This document shows, in pieces, positions 33,132 through 40,957 of a stretch of 64,000 bases of DNA. The stretch covers positions 1-64,000 of the forward strand of contig NZ_FPJO01000009.1 in the NCBI RefSeq assembly GCF_900119365.1. The letters are read 5' to 3'. Position 1 is the first letter of the stretch, and each line of letters opens with the position of its first letter. The DNA is from Streptomyces atratus (GTDB lineage: Bacteria; Actinomycetota; Actinomycetes; Streptomycetales; Streptomycetaceae). The notes under the pieces are model-generated. The model saw nothing but the letters and a program-made list of their open reading frames with translations. It was not told where the DNA came from and made no database searches. A program made the position numbers and the translations under genes.

Positions 33132-34340
33132 TTGATCGCTGCACCCCGGTCCGTACGCCGTACCGCTCCGCTCGGCCGCCCGGTCCGGCTCGCCCTGATC
33201 GCCGGTACCGCGGTGCTCGGTACCGCGCTCACCGCCTGTTCCGGTGCCGCCGCGCCGGACTCGGGCAAGGGGAGCGCGGCCGCACAGGCATCCGAGGCCA
33301 GGATCTCGGTGAACCTCCGGGGCAGCCAGGCCGCCCCCGGGACGCCGGTGAGGGTGACGCTCGACAGCGGGAAGCTGAAGACCGTCACGGTGAGCGCGAA
33401 GGGGGGCGAGGCCCTGACCGGCCGGATATCCGCCGACGGCAGGACGTGGACCTCCGACCGGCCGGCCGCGCCCGGCACCGCGTACGGCGTCGAGGCGAAG
33501 AACACCGCGGGTGGCAGCGCCGAGGCCGGCTTCACCACCGCCGCCGCGGACAAGGTCAACAAGCTGACGCTGGCCCCCGGTAAGAACACCACGGTCGGCA
33601 TCGCCCAGCCGCTCTCGATCGTCTTCGACAACCCGGTCAAGGACAAGGCCGCGGTCGAGAAGGCCCTGAAGGTCTCCACCTCGAACAACACCGAGGGCTC
33701 CTGGGGCTGGCTGCAGGACTACTCCGGCAAGGACCGCGTCGACTGGCGGCCCAAGGAATACTGGAAGTCCGGTACGAAGGTCACGCTCGACGCCGACCTC
33801 AACGGCATCGACTCGGGCCCGTCCGGCGGCTGGTTCGTGCGCGACTACCGGACCACCTTCACGATCGGCGCCGACCAGGTGGTCAAGGTCGACCTCGACC
33901 GCCACCGGCTGGCGCTGAAGCGGGACGGGAAGACCGTCATGGACGTGCCCATGTCGGCCGGCACCCCCGGCGGCGAGAAGGCGTCCTGGCGCGGCACCGC
34001 CGTGCTGATGGCCAAGGAGGGCACGATCAACATGCGCTCCGAGACGGTCGGCCTCGGCGACGCCTACGACAAGATGGTCGACTCGTCGATGCGGCTGACC
34101 TGGTCGGGGATGTACGCTCACGCGGCGCCGTGGAACGCGGCCTACTTCGGGGTGGCCAACCACAGTTCGGGCTGTGTCGGGATGAGCGACGCCAACGCCG
34201 CCGCGCTCTACCAGCAGGTGCGGGTCGGCGACCCGTTCGAGATCACCGGCGCGGACGCCAAGGGCACGGTCGCGGAGGGCAACGGATACGGAGCGTGGAA
34301 CGTGTCGTGGTCCGACTGGCAGGCAAAGAGCGCGCTGTAA
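33132..34340 (+). CDS. Lipoprotein L,D-transpeptidase (Ig-like domains plus YkuD)
   Basis: A 402-residue lipoprotein that would form 3-3 peptidoglycan cross-links. The TTG at 33132 is chosen because GGAGG stands 8 bases upstream and the signal peptide RLALIAGTAVLGTALTACSG begins soon after; an ATG at 33084 has no ribosome binding site. Two Ig-like domains follow the lipobox (to about residue 250), then YkuD: QVVKVDLDRHRLALKRDGK, MYAHAAPWNAAYFG, and the active site NHSSGCVGMS with Cys348. The residue before Gly-Cys is Ser346, where LdtMt2-type enzymes have His (SHGC), a departure worth noting. It diverges from the MurJ/Fem operon. Confidence 0.9.
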   Translation: MIAAPRSVRRTAPLGRPVRLALIAGTAVLGTALTACSGAAAPDSGKGSAAAQASEARISVNLRGSQAAPGTPVRVTLDSGKLKTVTVSAKGGEALTGRISADGRTWTSDRPAAPGTAYGVEAKNTAGGSAEAGFTTAAADKVNKLTLAPGKNTTVGIAQPLSIVFDNPVKDKAAVEKALKVSTSNNTEGSWGWLQDYSGKDRVDWRPKEYWKSGTKVTLDADLNGIDSGPSGGWFVRDYRTTFTIGADQVVKVDLDRHRLALKRDGKTVMDVPMSAGTPGGEKASWRGTAVLMAKEGTINMRSETVGLGDAYDKMVDSSMRLTWSGMYAHAAPWNAAYFGVANHSSGCVGMSDANAAALYQQVRVGDPFEITGADAKGTVAEGNGYGAWNVSWSDWQAKSAL

Positions 34341-34421
34341 CGGCCGGAACCGCGACGGGCCCCCGACGGCGGGACCAACGATTGTTACCCTCACGTAGCT
34401 CAGCGGTTCCAAGCGCCTGGA

Positions 34422-34742
34422 GTGCTCCACACCACGGTGACCGCGAACGAGGAAAGCGGCACCTTCGTCGCGTATCTCCACGACGAAGGGCCGCTCGGCC
34501 TCGGCAAGCTGGTCAGCAACGCCCCCTATACCTTCCACGGGCAGACGCCGGGCCGGCCGTTCCCCATAGACCTGGAGCTGTTCTCCACCGCCTACGACGT
34601 TCCGGCCGGTCACCGTCTCACCCTGGTGATCGACACCGTCGACCCGCTGTCCATCGAGCACAACCCGACCGGATCACAGCTGACCTTCTCCTCGTCCCCG
34701 GCGGACCCGTCGTACGTGTCCGTACCGTTGCGCGAGAAGTGA
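34422..34742 (+). pseudogene. C-terminal remnant of a CocE/X-Pro dipeptidyl-peptidase-like hydrolase
   Basis: 106 codons without the catalytic part. VTANEESGTFVAYLHDEGPLG, KLVSNAPYTFHG, PIDLELFSTAYDVPAGHRLTLVIDTVDPL and a QLTFSSSP/YVSVPLRE end match the C-terminal jelly-roll domain of CocE/PepX-type alpha/beta hydrolases. The preceding bases to 34341 do not extend the match, so about 80% of the gene is gone. The GTG at 34422 is only the first in-frame start. It could still yield a small protein, but a function is unlikely. Confidence 0.75.
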
Positions 34743-34748
34743 TCACCG

Positions 34749-34823
34749 GCTGCTGCCGGGCGGGCAACGCCCTGCTGGGACCACCTCGCGGCGGACCCCG
34801 GCTACTGCACTCCCGGCAGCAGC
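34749..34823. repeat. 12-bp inverted repeat at the gluD 3' end
   Basis: GCTGCTGCCGGG (34749-34760) and CCCGGCAGCAGC (34812-34823) are perfect inverted copies, 51 bases apart. The right arm lies in the last codons of gluD. It could fold as a long-loop terminator for the glu operon or mark the edge of the deletion that removed the CocE-like gene. Confidence 0.5.
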
Positions 34824-35674
34824 GTTCCTGGTTCAGCCGGTGCGATCTCCACGGCCTTCATCTTCGGATTGCGCCGTTCCCGCTCGGCCACCCAGGTCGC
34901 GAACCAGGAGAGCAGCATGCACATCCCGATGTAGATCGGCGAGATCACCATCACCACGGGGATGAAGGGAAGATCGTAGTCGAGGTTGGACGCGATGAGC
35001 TTGCCCGCGTGCAGGAATTCCTCGTAGGTGATCAGATAGCCGAGCGAGGTGTCCTTCAGCGCCACGACCAGCTGGCTGATGATCGTGGGCAGCATGGCCC
35101 GCACCGCCTGCGGGGCCAGTACGAACGTGGTGACCTGTGTCTTGCGCAGGCCCAGGGCGTACGCAGCCTCGGACTGGCCGCGCTCCACCGAGACGATCCC
35201 GGTGCGGAACACCTCGGCGAGCACCGAGCCGTTGTACAGGGTCAGACCGGTGACCAGGGCGGGCAGCGGCTGCACCTTCAGCGCCACGAAGATGAAGAAG
35301 ATCATCACCAGTACGGGCATGGCCCGGAAGAACTCCACGAGCAGCGTCGCGATCCAGCGCACCGGCCGGTGATCGGAGAGCCGGCCCACGGCGAGGATCG
35401 CGCCGAGCAGGAGGGAGAGCACCGCGGCGTACGCGAACGCCTTGAGGGTGTTGCCCAGTCCGCGCAGCAGCAGTTCCTGGATTCCCTTGTACGTGAAGGG
35501 GGTCCACTTGGCGCTGGTGAACTGTTCGGTGTCGAAGAGCAGATAGACGACCCAGCCGAGCAGGGCGAGGATCAGGGCCGTCGAGACGATCCCGTACAGG
35601 AGATGGCGCTTGCGGGTCGCCGGGCCCGGGATGTCGTAGAGCGCCGTGGCGGACGGCGCGGTGCGGGTGGTCAT
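34802..35674 (-). CDS. gluD: Glutamate-type amino-acid ABC transporter permease (GluD-like)
   Basis: A 290-residue inner-membrane permease of the HisM/GltJK family. Transmembrane segments include LLYGIVSTALILALLGWVVYL and the BPD domain AFAYAAVLSLLLGAILAVGRL, EFFRAMPVLVMIFFIFVAL, then the EAA loop YALGLRKTQVTTFVLAPQAVRAMLPTIISQLVVALKDTSLG. The arrangement gluA-gluB-gluC-gluD copies the actinobacterial glutamate uptake operon. The ATG at 35674 overlaps the TGA of gluC (ATGA). Last gene of the operon. Confidence 0.9.
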   Translation of the reverse strand: MTTRTAPSATALYDIPGPATRKRHLLYGIVSTALILALLGWVVYLLFDTEQFTSAKWTPFTYKGIQELLLRGLGNTLKAFAYAAVLSLLLGAILAVGRLSDHRPVRWIATLLVEFFRAMPVLVMIFFIFVALKVQPLPALVTGLTLYNGSVLAEVFRTGIVSVERGQSEAAYALGLRKTQVTTFVLAPQAVRAMLPTIISQLVVALKDTSLGYLITYEEFLHAGKLIASNLDYDLPFIPVVMVISPIYIGMCMLLSWFATWVAERERRNPKMKAVEIAPAEPGTLLPGVQ

Positions 35675-36315
35675 CGGGCGACTCCCCAGCGCTTCTCCAT
35701 CACGTTGAAGAGCGCACTGATGGACAGGGTGATGATCAGGTAGCCGACGGCGATCCAGACGAAGGTCCAGATGATGCTGTAGCCCAGCTCGTTGAGGGTC
35801 TTGTAGGTGCCGAGCAGTTCGGTGACGCTGAACGCCCCGGCGATCGCCGAGTTCTTGGCGAGGGCGATGAGGGTGGAGCCGACCGGCGGGATCACCGACC
35901 GGAACGCCTGGGGCAGCACCACGGTGCTCAGTGTCTGGCCGAACGTCATGCCGAGGCTGCGGGCCGCCTCGCCCTGTCCCGTCGGCACGGTGTTGATGCC
36001 CGAGCGCAGCACCTCGCAGATGAACGCGGAGGTGTAGCAGCCGAGCGCCAGGACCGCGAAGACCTTGAAAGGGAGGACCAGGCCGAAGCGGGGCAGTCCG
36101 AGCAGGACCGCGAAGAAGAGCAGCGTCAGCGGGGTGTTGCGAAGCACCATCACCCAGACCGTGCCGAGTACCCGCAGCGAGCCGACGGGGGCCACCCGGA
36201 AGGAGGCCATGATGAAGCCGAGGAGCAGGGCGAGGATCGAGGAGTAGACGGTCAGTTCGACCGTGCCCAGGAAACCCTTGCCGTAGAGCGAGAAATTCTC
36301 GGTGAGTACGTCCAT
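35671..36315 (-). CDS. gluC: Glutamate-type amino-acid ABC transporter permease (GluC-like)
   Basis: A 214-residue permease with about five helices. FLGTVELTVYSSILALLLGFIM, VMVLRNTPLTLLFFAVLLGLP (the RNTPL motif of amino-acid permeases), INTVPTGQGEAARSLGMTFGQTLSTVVLPQAFRSVIPPVGSTLIALAKNSAIAG (the EAA loop) and a final helix ending in VMEKRWGVAR. Partner of the GluD-like permease, with which it is translationally coupled. The 17-base gap to gluB keeps it in the same transcript. Confidence 0.9.
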   Translation of the reverse strand: MDVLTENFSLYGKGFLGTVELTVYSSILALLLGFIMASFRVAPVGSLRVLGTVWVMVLRNTPLTLLFFAVLLGLPRFGLVLPFKVFAVLALGCYTSAFICEVLRSGINTVPTGQGEAARSLGMTFGQTLSTVVLPQAFRSVIPPVGSTLIALAKNSAIAGAFSVTELLGTYKTLNELGYSIIWTFVWIAVGYLIITLSISALFNVMEKRWGVAR

Positions 36316-36332
36316 GGTCGATGCCCGCCCTC

Positions 36333-37247
36333 TCAGGTGGCCGGGTAGCGGTCGATGGGCGGCGGCTTCGGCGCGGGCACCCCGGAAAGACCGAGCGTCG
36401 CCTCGAACGCCTTCTTCCAGTTGCCGTTCTTCTCGTTCGCCTCCAGGGCGTCGTTGAGGGCGAACCGCAGCGCGTTGTCGCTGCGCGGGACTCCGATGCC
36501 GTACGGCTCCTGGGAGAACGGCTTGCCCACGACCTTCATCTCCTTGGGCGCCTTGGCCGCGAAGCCCAGCAGGATGGCGTCGTCGGTGGTGACGGCGTCG
36601 ACCTGGTAGGTCAGCAGGTTGTCGACGCAGATCGAGTACGTGTCGTAGGCGACCAGGATCGCCTTCGGATAGTCGGCGGCGATGCGCTGGTACGGGGTCG
36701 ACCCGGCGGCCGAGCAGACCGTCTTGCCGGCCAGGTCCTGCGGGCCGTTGATGTCGTGCTCGTCGGTGCGGACGAGGAGGCCCTGTCCGGCCATGTAGTA
36801 GGGACCGGCGAAGCCGACGAGCTTCTTGCGCATCTCGTTGATGGTGTAGGTGCCGACGTAGTAGTCGATCTGGCCGTTCTGCAGCGCCGTCTCGCGGTTG
36901 GCGGAGGCGATCGTCTTGAAGCGGATCGTCTTCGGGTCGAAGCCGAGCGAGGCCGACATCATCTTGGCGATCTCGATGTCGAAGCCGGAGTAGATGCCGG
37001 TGGCCGGGTCCTTCTCGCCCAGGTAGGGCTGGTCCTCCTTGGCCCCGACCCGGAGGTAGCCGCGCTTCTTCGCCTTCGTCCAGGTCGGCGAGGCGGGCAG
37101 CCGGAAGGCGGTGTCGACCTTGTACACCGGCAGTTGTTCGGGCTTGGGGCCCTTCACCGGCGGGCTGCCCTCCTTGCCGCACGCGGCGGCGAGCACGGCC
37201 AGCAGCAGTCCGGCGCAGGCGGCCAGAACTCTTCTCGTACGCAACAC
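36333..37247 (-). CDS. gluB: Glutamate-type ABC transporter substrate-binding lipoprotein (GluB-like)
   Basis: A 304-residue lipoprotein of the SBP_bac_3 family. Lipobox: AACAGLLLAVLAAACGKEG. Binding-domain marks: YLRVGAKEDQPYLGEKDPATGIYSGFDIEIAKMM, the NRETALQNGQIDYYVGTYTINEMRKK hinge, FAGPYYMAGQGLLVR and LAGKTVCSAAGSTPYQRI, ending SQEPYGIGVPRSD. The order of contact residues fits glutamate or a related acidic/polar amino acid. The GTG at 37247 is preceded by GGGGGCTCC, close but usable; it is 10 bases after gluA. Confidence 0.9.
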   Translation of the reverse strand: MLRTRRVLAACAGLLLAVLAAACGKEGSPPVKGPKPEQLPVYKVDTAFRLPASPTWTKAKKRGYLRVGAKEDQPYLGEKDPATGIYSGFDIEIAKMMSASLGFDPKTIRFKTIASANRETALQNGQIDYYVGTYTINEMRKKLVGFAGPYYMAGQGLLVRTDEHDINGPQDLAGKTVCSAAGSTPYQRIAADYPKAILVAYDTYSICVDNLLTYQVDAVTTDDAILLGFAAKAPKEMKVVGKPFSQEPYGIGVPRSDNALRFALNDALEANEKNGNWKKAFEATLGLSGVPAPKPPPIDRYPAT

Positions 37248-37257
37248 GGAGCCCCCG

Positions 37258-38001
37258 TCAGTGCTTGAGGATCTTGGACAGGAAGTCCTTGGCGCGGTCG
37301 CTCTCCGGCGCGGTGAAGAACGCCTCGGGAGTGCGGTCCTCGACGATGCGTCCGTCGGCCATGAAGACCACGCGGTTGGCGGCGGAGCGGGCGAAGCCCA
37401 TCTCGTGCGTGACGACGACCATGGTCATGCCGTCCCGGGCGAGTTGCTGCATGACCTCCAGCACCTCGTTGATCATCTCCGGGTCGAGCGCCGAGGTGGG
37501 CTCGTCGAAGAGCAGCGCCTTGGGGTCCATGGCGAGGGCGCGGGCGATGGCGACGCGTTGCTGCTGGCCGCCGGAGAGCTGCGCGGGGAGCTTGTCGGCC
37601 TGCGAGGCGAGTCCGACCCGCTCCAGCAGTTCGCGGGAGCGCCGGTCCGCCTCGTCCTTCTTGCGCTTGCGGACCTTGAGCTGAGCGAGCGAGACATTGG
37701 CCAGCACGGTCCGGTGCGCGAACAGGTTGAACGACTGGAAGACCATGCCCACTTCGGCCCGGAGCTGGGCGAGGCCCTTCCCCTCCTCGGGGAGAGGTCT
37801 GCCGTCGATCGCGATACGGCCGGACTCGATCGTCTCCAGCCGGTTGATGGTCCGGCAGAGCGTCGATTTGCCGGAGCCGGAGGGGCCGATGACCACCACC
37901 ACCTCCCCGCGTCCGACGGTGAGATTGATGTCCCGCAGTACGTGCAACTGTCCGTAGTACTTGTTGACGTCCCGCAGCTCGATCAACGGATCGACGGCCA
38001 T
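37258..38001 (-). CDS. gluA: Glutamate-type ABC transporter ATP-binding protein (GluA-like)
   Basis: A 247-residue ATPase with intact motifs: Walker A GPSGSGKST, Q-loop VFQSFNLFAH, signature LSGGQQQRVAIARAL, Walker B ALLFDEPTSALD and H-loop VVTHEMGFA. It powers the GluBCD importer. First gene of the operon; the ATG at 38001 is preceded by GGTAGGGCAGCGT. The likely promoter is about 80-110 bases upstream (TTGAAT-N17-ATTTAT on the minus strand). Confidence 0.93.
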   Translation of the reverse strand: MAVDPLIELRDVNKYYGQLHVLRDINLTVGRGEVVVVIGPSGSGKSTLCRTINRLETIESGRIAIDGRPLPEEGKGLAQLRAEVGMVFQSFNLFAHRTVLANVSLAQLKVRKRKKDEADRRSRELLERVGLASQADKLPAQLSGGQQQRVAIARALAMDPKALLFDEPTSALDPEMINEVLEVMQQLARDGMTMVVVTHEMGFARSAANRVVFMADGRIVEDRTPEAFFTAPESDRAKDFLSKILKH

Positions 38002-38081
38002 ACGCTGCCCTACCCACTTTTCGCTGTGTCGAGGTCAGCGCAAACTATCCAGCCCGAAAAGGGACTTCGTCACCGACACGC

Positions 38082-38110
38082 ATAAATGGGGCATAAGGCT
38101 TCTTATTCAA
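38082..38110 (-). promoter_or_regulatory. Possible gluABCD promoter
   Basis: On the minus strand TTGAAT (38110-38105) and ATTTAT (38087-38082) are 17 bases apart, matching housekeeping promoter spacing, in an unusually AT-rich patch before gluA. The start of gluA is 80 bases downstream of the -10 element. Confidence 0.4.
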
Positions 38111-38124
38111 TTGTAGTGAAACTC

Positions 38125-38565
38125 CTACCTCTCGGCCGACTCCGAGTACACCTGCGAGAGCTCGGGGCTGCCCGCCATCGCCCAGTCCAGTCCGGCCTCG
38201 ACCACATCGATCTCCCGCCCGGAGGCGAGCCGCACCACGGGCTGCCCGCCGGGCCGGATGCTCCAGACCGCGCCGGGTACATTGCGCACCAGGACCGTCC
38301 CGAGGTACAGCCCTGCGTCGTTGCCCAGCCAAGGCAGCTCCTCCGGGTCGTCGCGCCAGCGCGGCGGCAACTGATCGAGAGCCACCAACGAGGCCGGACT
38401 GTCGTCGAGTTCGAGCCCGCGCTGCCCCGCCCGGACGCGCAGCAGCTCGCACTCGGCGAGAAGCTCGGCCACGCCATCGGGATCGGCTGCGACTGCGGCG
38501 GCGAGCCCGGCCCCCCGCACACCGTCGTGACGCTTACGCCAGTTGCCCAGGAAAGGGATGTTCAT
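38125..38565 (-). CDS. DUF6278 family protein
   Basis: A 146-residue soluble protein of a Streptomyces-specific family of unknown function. Conserved marks: NIPFLGNWRKRHDG at the start, GVAELLAECELLRVRAGQRGLELDD, LVALDQLPPRWRDDPEELPWLGNDAGLYLGTVLV and a basic GREIDVVEAGLDWAMAGSPEL end. No catalytic or DNA-binding motif is apparent. The ATG at 38565 lies after GGGGATCTGATC, a weak ribosome binding site. It is upstream of and in line with the glu operon but has its own 120-base gap containing the putative glu promoter. Confidence 0.75.
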   Translation of the reverse strand: MNIPFLGNWRKRHDGVRGAGLAAAVAADPDGVAELLAECELLRVRAGQRGLELDDSPASLVALDQLPPRWRDDPEELPWLGNDAGLYLGTVLVRNVPGAVWSIRPGGQPVVRLASGREIDVVEAGLDWAMAGSPELSQVYSESAER

Positions 38566-38881
38566 GATCAGATCCCCACGGGGCCGCTGCCGCCCAATTC
38601 AGCCCACACCCGGGGAGCGCTCAGCACGATCGACCACCGACAGTCAGTTCCAGTCAGCGTCAGTTGGCTCACGTTCACCATGATCATCTCCCACTCGACT
38701 CCCACCGGACCCCACCAGGCCGGCACAGCGAAGTGCGACCATCAGCTCACCATGACACAAAACCGGCCCCAGGTCGCTGCACCTCGGGGGCGTGGACCGC
38801 GACCCGGGACCGGCAATGCGGCCAACGACGGAGACGACTCACTCCGCGGCGATCACCCGTTTTCGATGATCGTGTCCCGAA
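38566..38881. other. Intergenic stretch before an IS256 fragment
   Basis: About 315 bases without a gene. Short CAGT repeats occur near 38640-38667 (CAGTCAGTTCCAGTCAGCG and GTCAGTTGG). It probably holds the DUF6278 promoter and IS debris; I see nothing further. Confidence 0.5.
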
Positions 38882-39307
38882 AAGGGCACCGGGGAGATGG
38901 TCGCCGCGACCATCCGCACCATCTTCGCCCAGCCCACCGCTGAGGCAGTCCGGGCCCAGGTGGATACCGTCGCCGACATGCTCGGCAGACAGTTCCCCAA
39001 GGTCAAACCCATGCTGCTGGAGGCGAAGGAGGACCTCACCGGCTTCGCCGACTTCCCCCAGCCGCACTGGGAAAAATTCCGTTCCACCAACCCGCTGGAA
39101 CGGATCAACCGCGAGATCAAACGCCGCACCGACGTCGTCCAGGTCTTCCCCAGCCCCGAGGCCGTCCTACGACTGGCCACCGCAGTGCTGGCCGAAATGC
39201 ACGACGAATGGATCGCCTTCCCCCGCCGCTACCTCTCGGAAGAGAGCATGGCCACCCTCTACGCCACCGCCGACACCGAGGCCCTCCCCGGCACTACCGA
39301 GGGCTGA
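38882..39307 (+). pseudogene. IS256-family transposase, C-terminal fragment
   Basis: About 140 codons matching the end of IS256/MULE transposases: KGTGEMVAATIRTIFAQPTA, FPKVKPMLLEAKEDLTGFA, the catalytic-region tail WEKFRSTNPLERINREIKRR with TDVVQVFPSPEAVLRL, and HDEWIAFPRRYLSEESMATL. Only the last third remains; the DDE residues upstream are absent except the terminal Glu-helix region. A stop lies just before the KGTGE in the same frame. The ATG at 38897 is incidental. Non-functional remnant. Confidence 0.82.
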
Positions 39308-39398
39308 TCCCCTCCATCACGGCAGGACACGATCGACGAGAACCGCGCTTTTGCGATGCCGGACCTTGTGCAGGTCACCCGGCCGCGCGACAGCCGGG

Positions 39399-39866
39399 TC
39401 AGCTCGCCGGGCTGGTCAGGACGCAGTTCGGATAATCGTTGTCCGGATCGCCGACGGCGACCCAGAGCTTCAGGACCTTGCCTTGCCTCAAGGCGGCGTA
39501 GGAGGCCGGCTCCCGCTCAAACGTTTTGGGGTGAGCGGCGTCGAAGCCCACGGGGTGAGCGGCATCGAAGGAAACAGCGACGAAGCTTTGCTTCTTGTTG
39601 GAGCCTTGCTCCCAGGAGCCTGTTCCGGACCAGGCCAAACCGTCGTACCAGCTGACGGCGACGCAGACTTTATCGGCGATGAACGTCCCGTCCTGCTTCA
39701 GCGTGAGGGTGCCGCCGTCGGCATCGGTCCACGTGGTCGCAAGTTCGGCCGGCTTCAGAACGACCGGTTCGCCGTCGGGCGGCGGCATGACGGTGAACCT
39801 TCCGCAGGCCGTCAGGGCGAGGGCCATGGCGAGCAAGATCAGCGCAGTACGACAGGAACGCAACAC
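39399..39866 (-). CDS. Putative lipoprotein with duplicated FDAAHP motif
   Basis: A 155-residue lipoprotein. Signal and lipobox: ALILLAMALALTACGR, Cys21. The mature part is beta-rich (LATTWTDADGGTLTLKQDGTFIADKV, WSGTGSWEQGSNKKQSFVAV, KVLKLWVAVGDPDNDY), like small lipocalin- or META-type folds. FDAAHP occurs twice, 9 residues apart (SFDAAHPVGFDAAHPKTF), a tandem duplication of about 8 codons. The GTG at 39866 follows GGGGTGGAGT. No function is known; similar proteins are scattered in Streptomyces. It is isolated among pseudogenes. Confidence 0.65.
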   Translation of the reverse strand: MLRSCRTALILLAMALALTACGRFTVMPPPDGEPVVLKPAELATTWTDADGGTLTLKQDGTFIADKVCVAVSWYDGLAWSGTGSWEQGSNKKQSFVAVSFDAAHPVGFDAAHPKTFEREPASYAALRQGKVLKLWVAVGDPDNDYPNCVLTSPAS

Positions 39867-40351
39867 ACTCCACCCCTAGCGGGTTCCGCAGGCCGCGTGC
39901 GCGACCGATGGGCTCAAGAACTCATGCCGTACCCTGGCACGGAGTTTGAACGCGTTCAAGTCGTAGTTGTCGACGGCCACTCTTCGCGAGGCGTGAGGCG
40001 GTACGGCAGCGAAGTACCGCAACCACAGCGGCCGATCGCGGTCGGGCCGCAAACAGCCCATGGATCGCCTTCTTCGCGAACCGCTTCCCGGCCCGGCGCA
40101 CACGACGGCCATGCCATCACCACTTGACGCGACGGGCACCGCGACAGGTTGCTGACCACCCAGGGCAGAGAACAGCTGCCCGCCGCTACACCACACCAGG
40201 GGACATGACCCGTTCGATTGAGCGCATGCTCGAGCAGCGGCTGTGCGTCCAGCCCTGCGGCATGCGCCATGACGGTGCAGGGCTGCCACGCCACCCTCTC
40301 GTCCTCGACGCGGTTGGCACCATTGTCAGTCCCTCGCCGTAGCCTGTTCCT
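39867..40351. other. Degenerate intergenic region
   Basis: About 485 bases with overlapping open frames and no recognisable product. It is likely decayed sequence, given the IS and GDPD fragments on either side. No hairpin or repeat stands out. Confidence 0.5.
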
Positions 40352-40525
40352 ATGTCGATCAAGTTTTCGCCTGCCACCCCTGTGCGCTCCCCCGCCGCGG
40401 TGAACTCGGACATCCGAGCGTTGTGGGCGGCCGGCCCGTTGTCGCCGGAGGGTGAGGCGGAGTATCAGCGGCTGCTGGTGGAGTGGGAAGGTGCGGTCCG
40501 GGCGGATGTCGTCACAGCAGCCTGA
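40352..40525 (+). CDS. Small conserved Streptomyces protein (57 residues)
   Basis: A short gene reading MSIKFSPATPVRSPAAVNSD, then IRALWAAGPLSPEGEAEYQR and LLVEWEGAVRADVVTAA. The pattern, a basic/Pro N-terminus followed by a predicted amphipathic helix pair, looks like a real small protein and resembles hypothetical proteins I recall from Streptomyces; function unknown. There is no ribosome binding site, and a TAGCCT -10-like hexamer ends 6 bases before the ATG, so it may be leaderless. Codon third positions are strongly GC, as in true genes here. Confidence 0.55.
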   Translation: MSIKFSPATPVRSPAAVNSDIRALWAAGPLSPEGEAEYQRLLVEWEGAVRADVVTAA

Positions 40526-40627
40526 CCTGCACGGCGCAACAGCTGATTCACGTCCACCCCGTCCGGGCGGGGCGGTCTCGTAGCCGCACCCAGCCATGGG
40601 CGCGAATGCGATGAGCCCACGGCGCGG

Positions 40628-40723
40628 CCGCGCGGAGTGCCTCCAGGAGTTTTCCGGACTCTCGCCGGCGCCGCCGCGGTGGGCGGAGTACAAGACGGGG
40701 GGAAGATCGTCGAAGGTGGTCAC
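40628..40723 (-). pseudogene. Truncated start of a glycerophosphodiester phosphodiesterase
   Basis: A GTG at 40723 with GGAAGGCAGAC upstream begins TTFDDLPPVLYSAHRGGAGESPENSW. HRGG(A/S)GE-PENT is the catalytic N-terminal signature of GDPD enzymes (His as general acid/base, Glu as metal ligand). After about 30 residues the match is lost and the frame continues as junk. The ribosome binding site is intact but most of the enzyme is missing. Confidence 0.55.
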
Positions 40724-40894
40724 GTCTGCCTTCCGTGGATCATGCGGACTTGTACGGCGATACTTCCGGTGCCCGTACGCCGCCGAGCCCGGCCATCAAG
40801 GGTGAACTGCTCGCCGGTGGACGGGATCGGTCAGGTCCGGGTATCCGCGGGTCACCGGCCGAAAAAGGGGTGGAGGCGAGGCGTCCCGGGCTGG

Positions 40895-40900
40895 TAGCTT
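40895..40900 (+). promoter_or_regulatory. -10 element of the chloramphenicol exporter leader
   Basis: TAGCTT ends 7 bases before an ATG at 40908, the spacing expected for a leaderless transcript whose first codon starts the leader peptide. No clear TTGAC-type -35 is present; GGAGG-rich sequence lies there instead. Confidence 0.4.
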
Positions 40901-40907
40901 CACGATC

Positions 40908-40937
40908 ATGTCCAGCCCCGAGTCCGACAGAGGCTAG
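40908..40937 (+). CDS. 9-residue leader peptide upstream of the chloramphenicol exporter
   Basis: ATG-TCC-AGC-CCC-GAG-TCC-GAC-AGA-GGC-TAG encodes MSSPESDRG. It is immediately followed by, and overlaps, a 9-bp hairpin. A leaderless promoter-like TAGCTT is right in front. Nine-residue leader peptides control inducible chloramphenicol exporters of the CmlA type by ribosome stalling. The exporter itself starts 310 bases downstream, farther than in the known case, so the control step (transcript attenuation or translation) is open. Confidence 0.5.
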   Translation: MSSPESDRG

Positions 40938-40957
40938 CCACCGGTCCGCCGGTGGCT
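40936..40957 (+). promoter_or_regulatory. Hairpin following the leader peptide
   Basis: AGCCACCGG-TCCG-CCGGTGGCT: a perfect 9-bp stem with a 4-base loop, its left arm covering the leader stop codon. A ribosome stalled on the leader would prevent it from forming. It could be an attenuator. Confidence 0.6.

Noticed and set aside
39956..40723. A 255-codon minus-strand frame beginning with a GDPD signature
   Set aside because: Only the first 30 residues look like GDPD; the rest has no catalytic motifs and is Arg-rich, so I list the head as a pseudogene instead of a whole gene.
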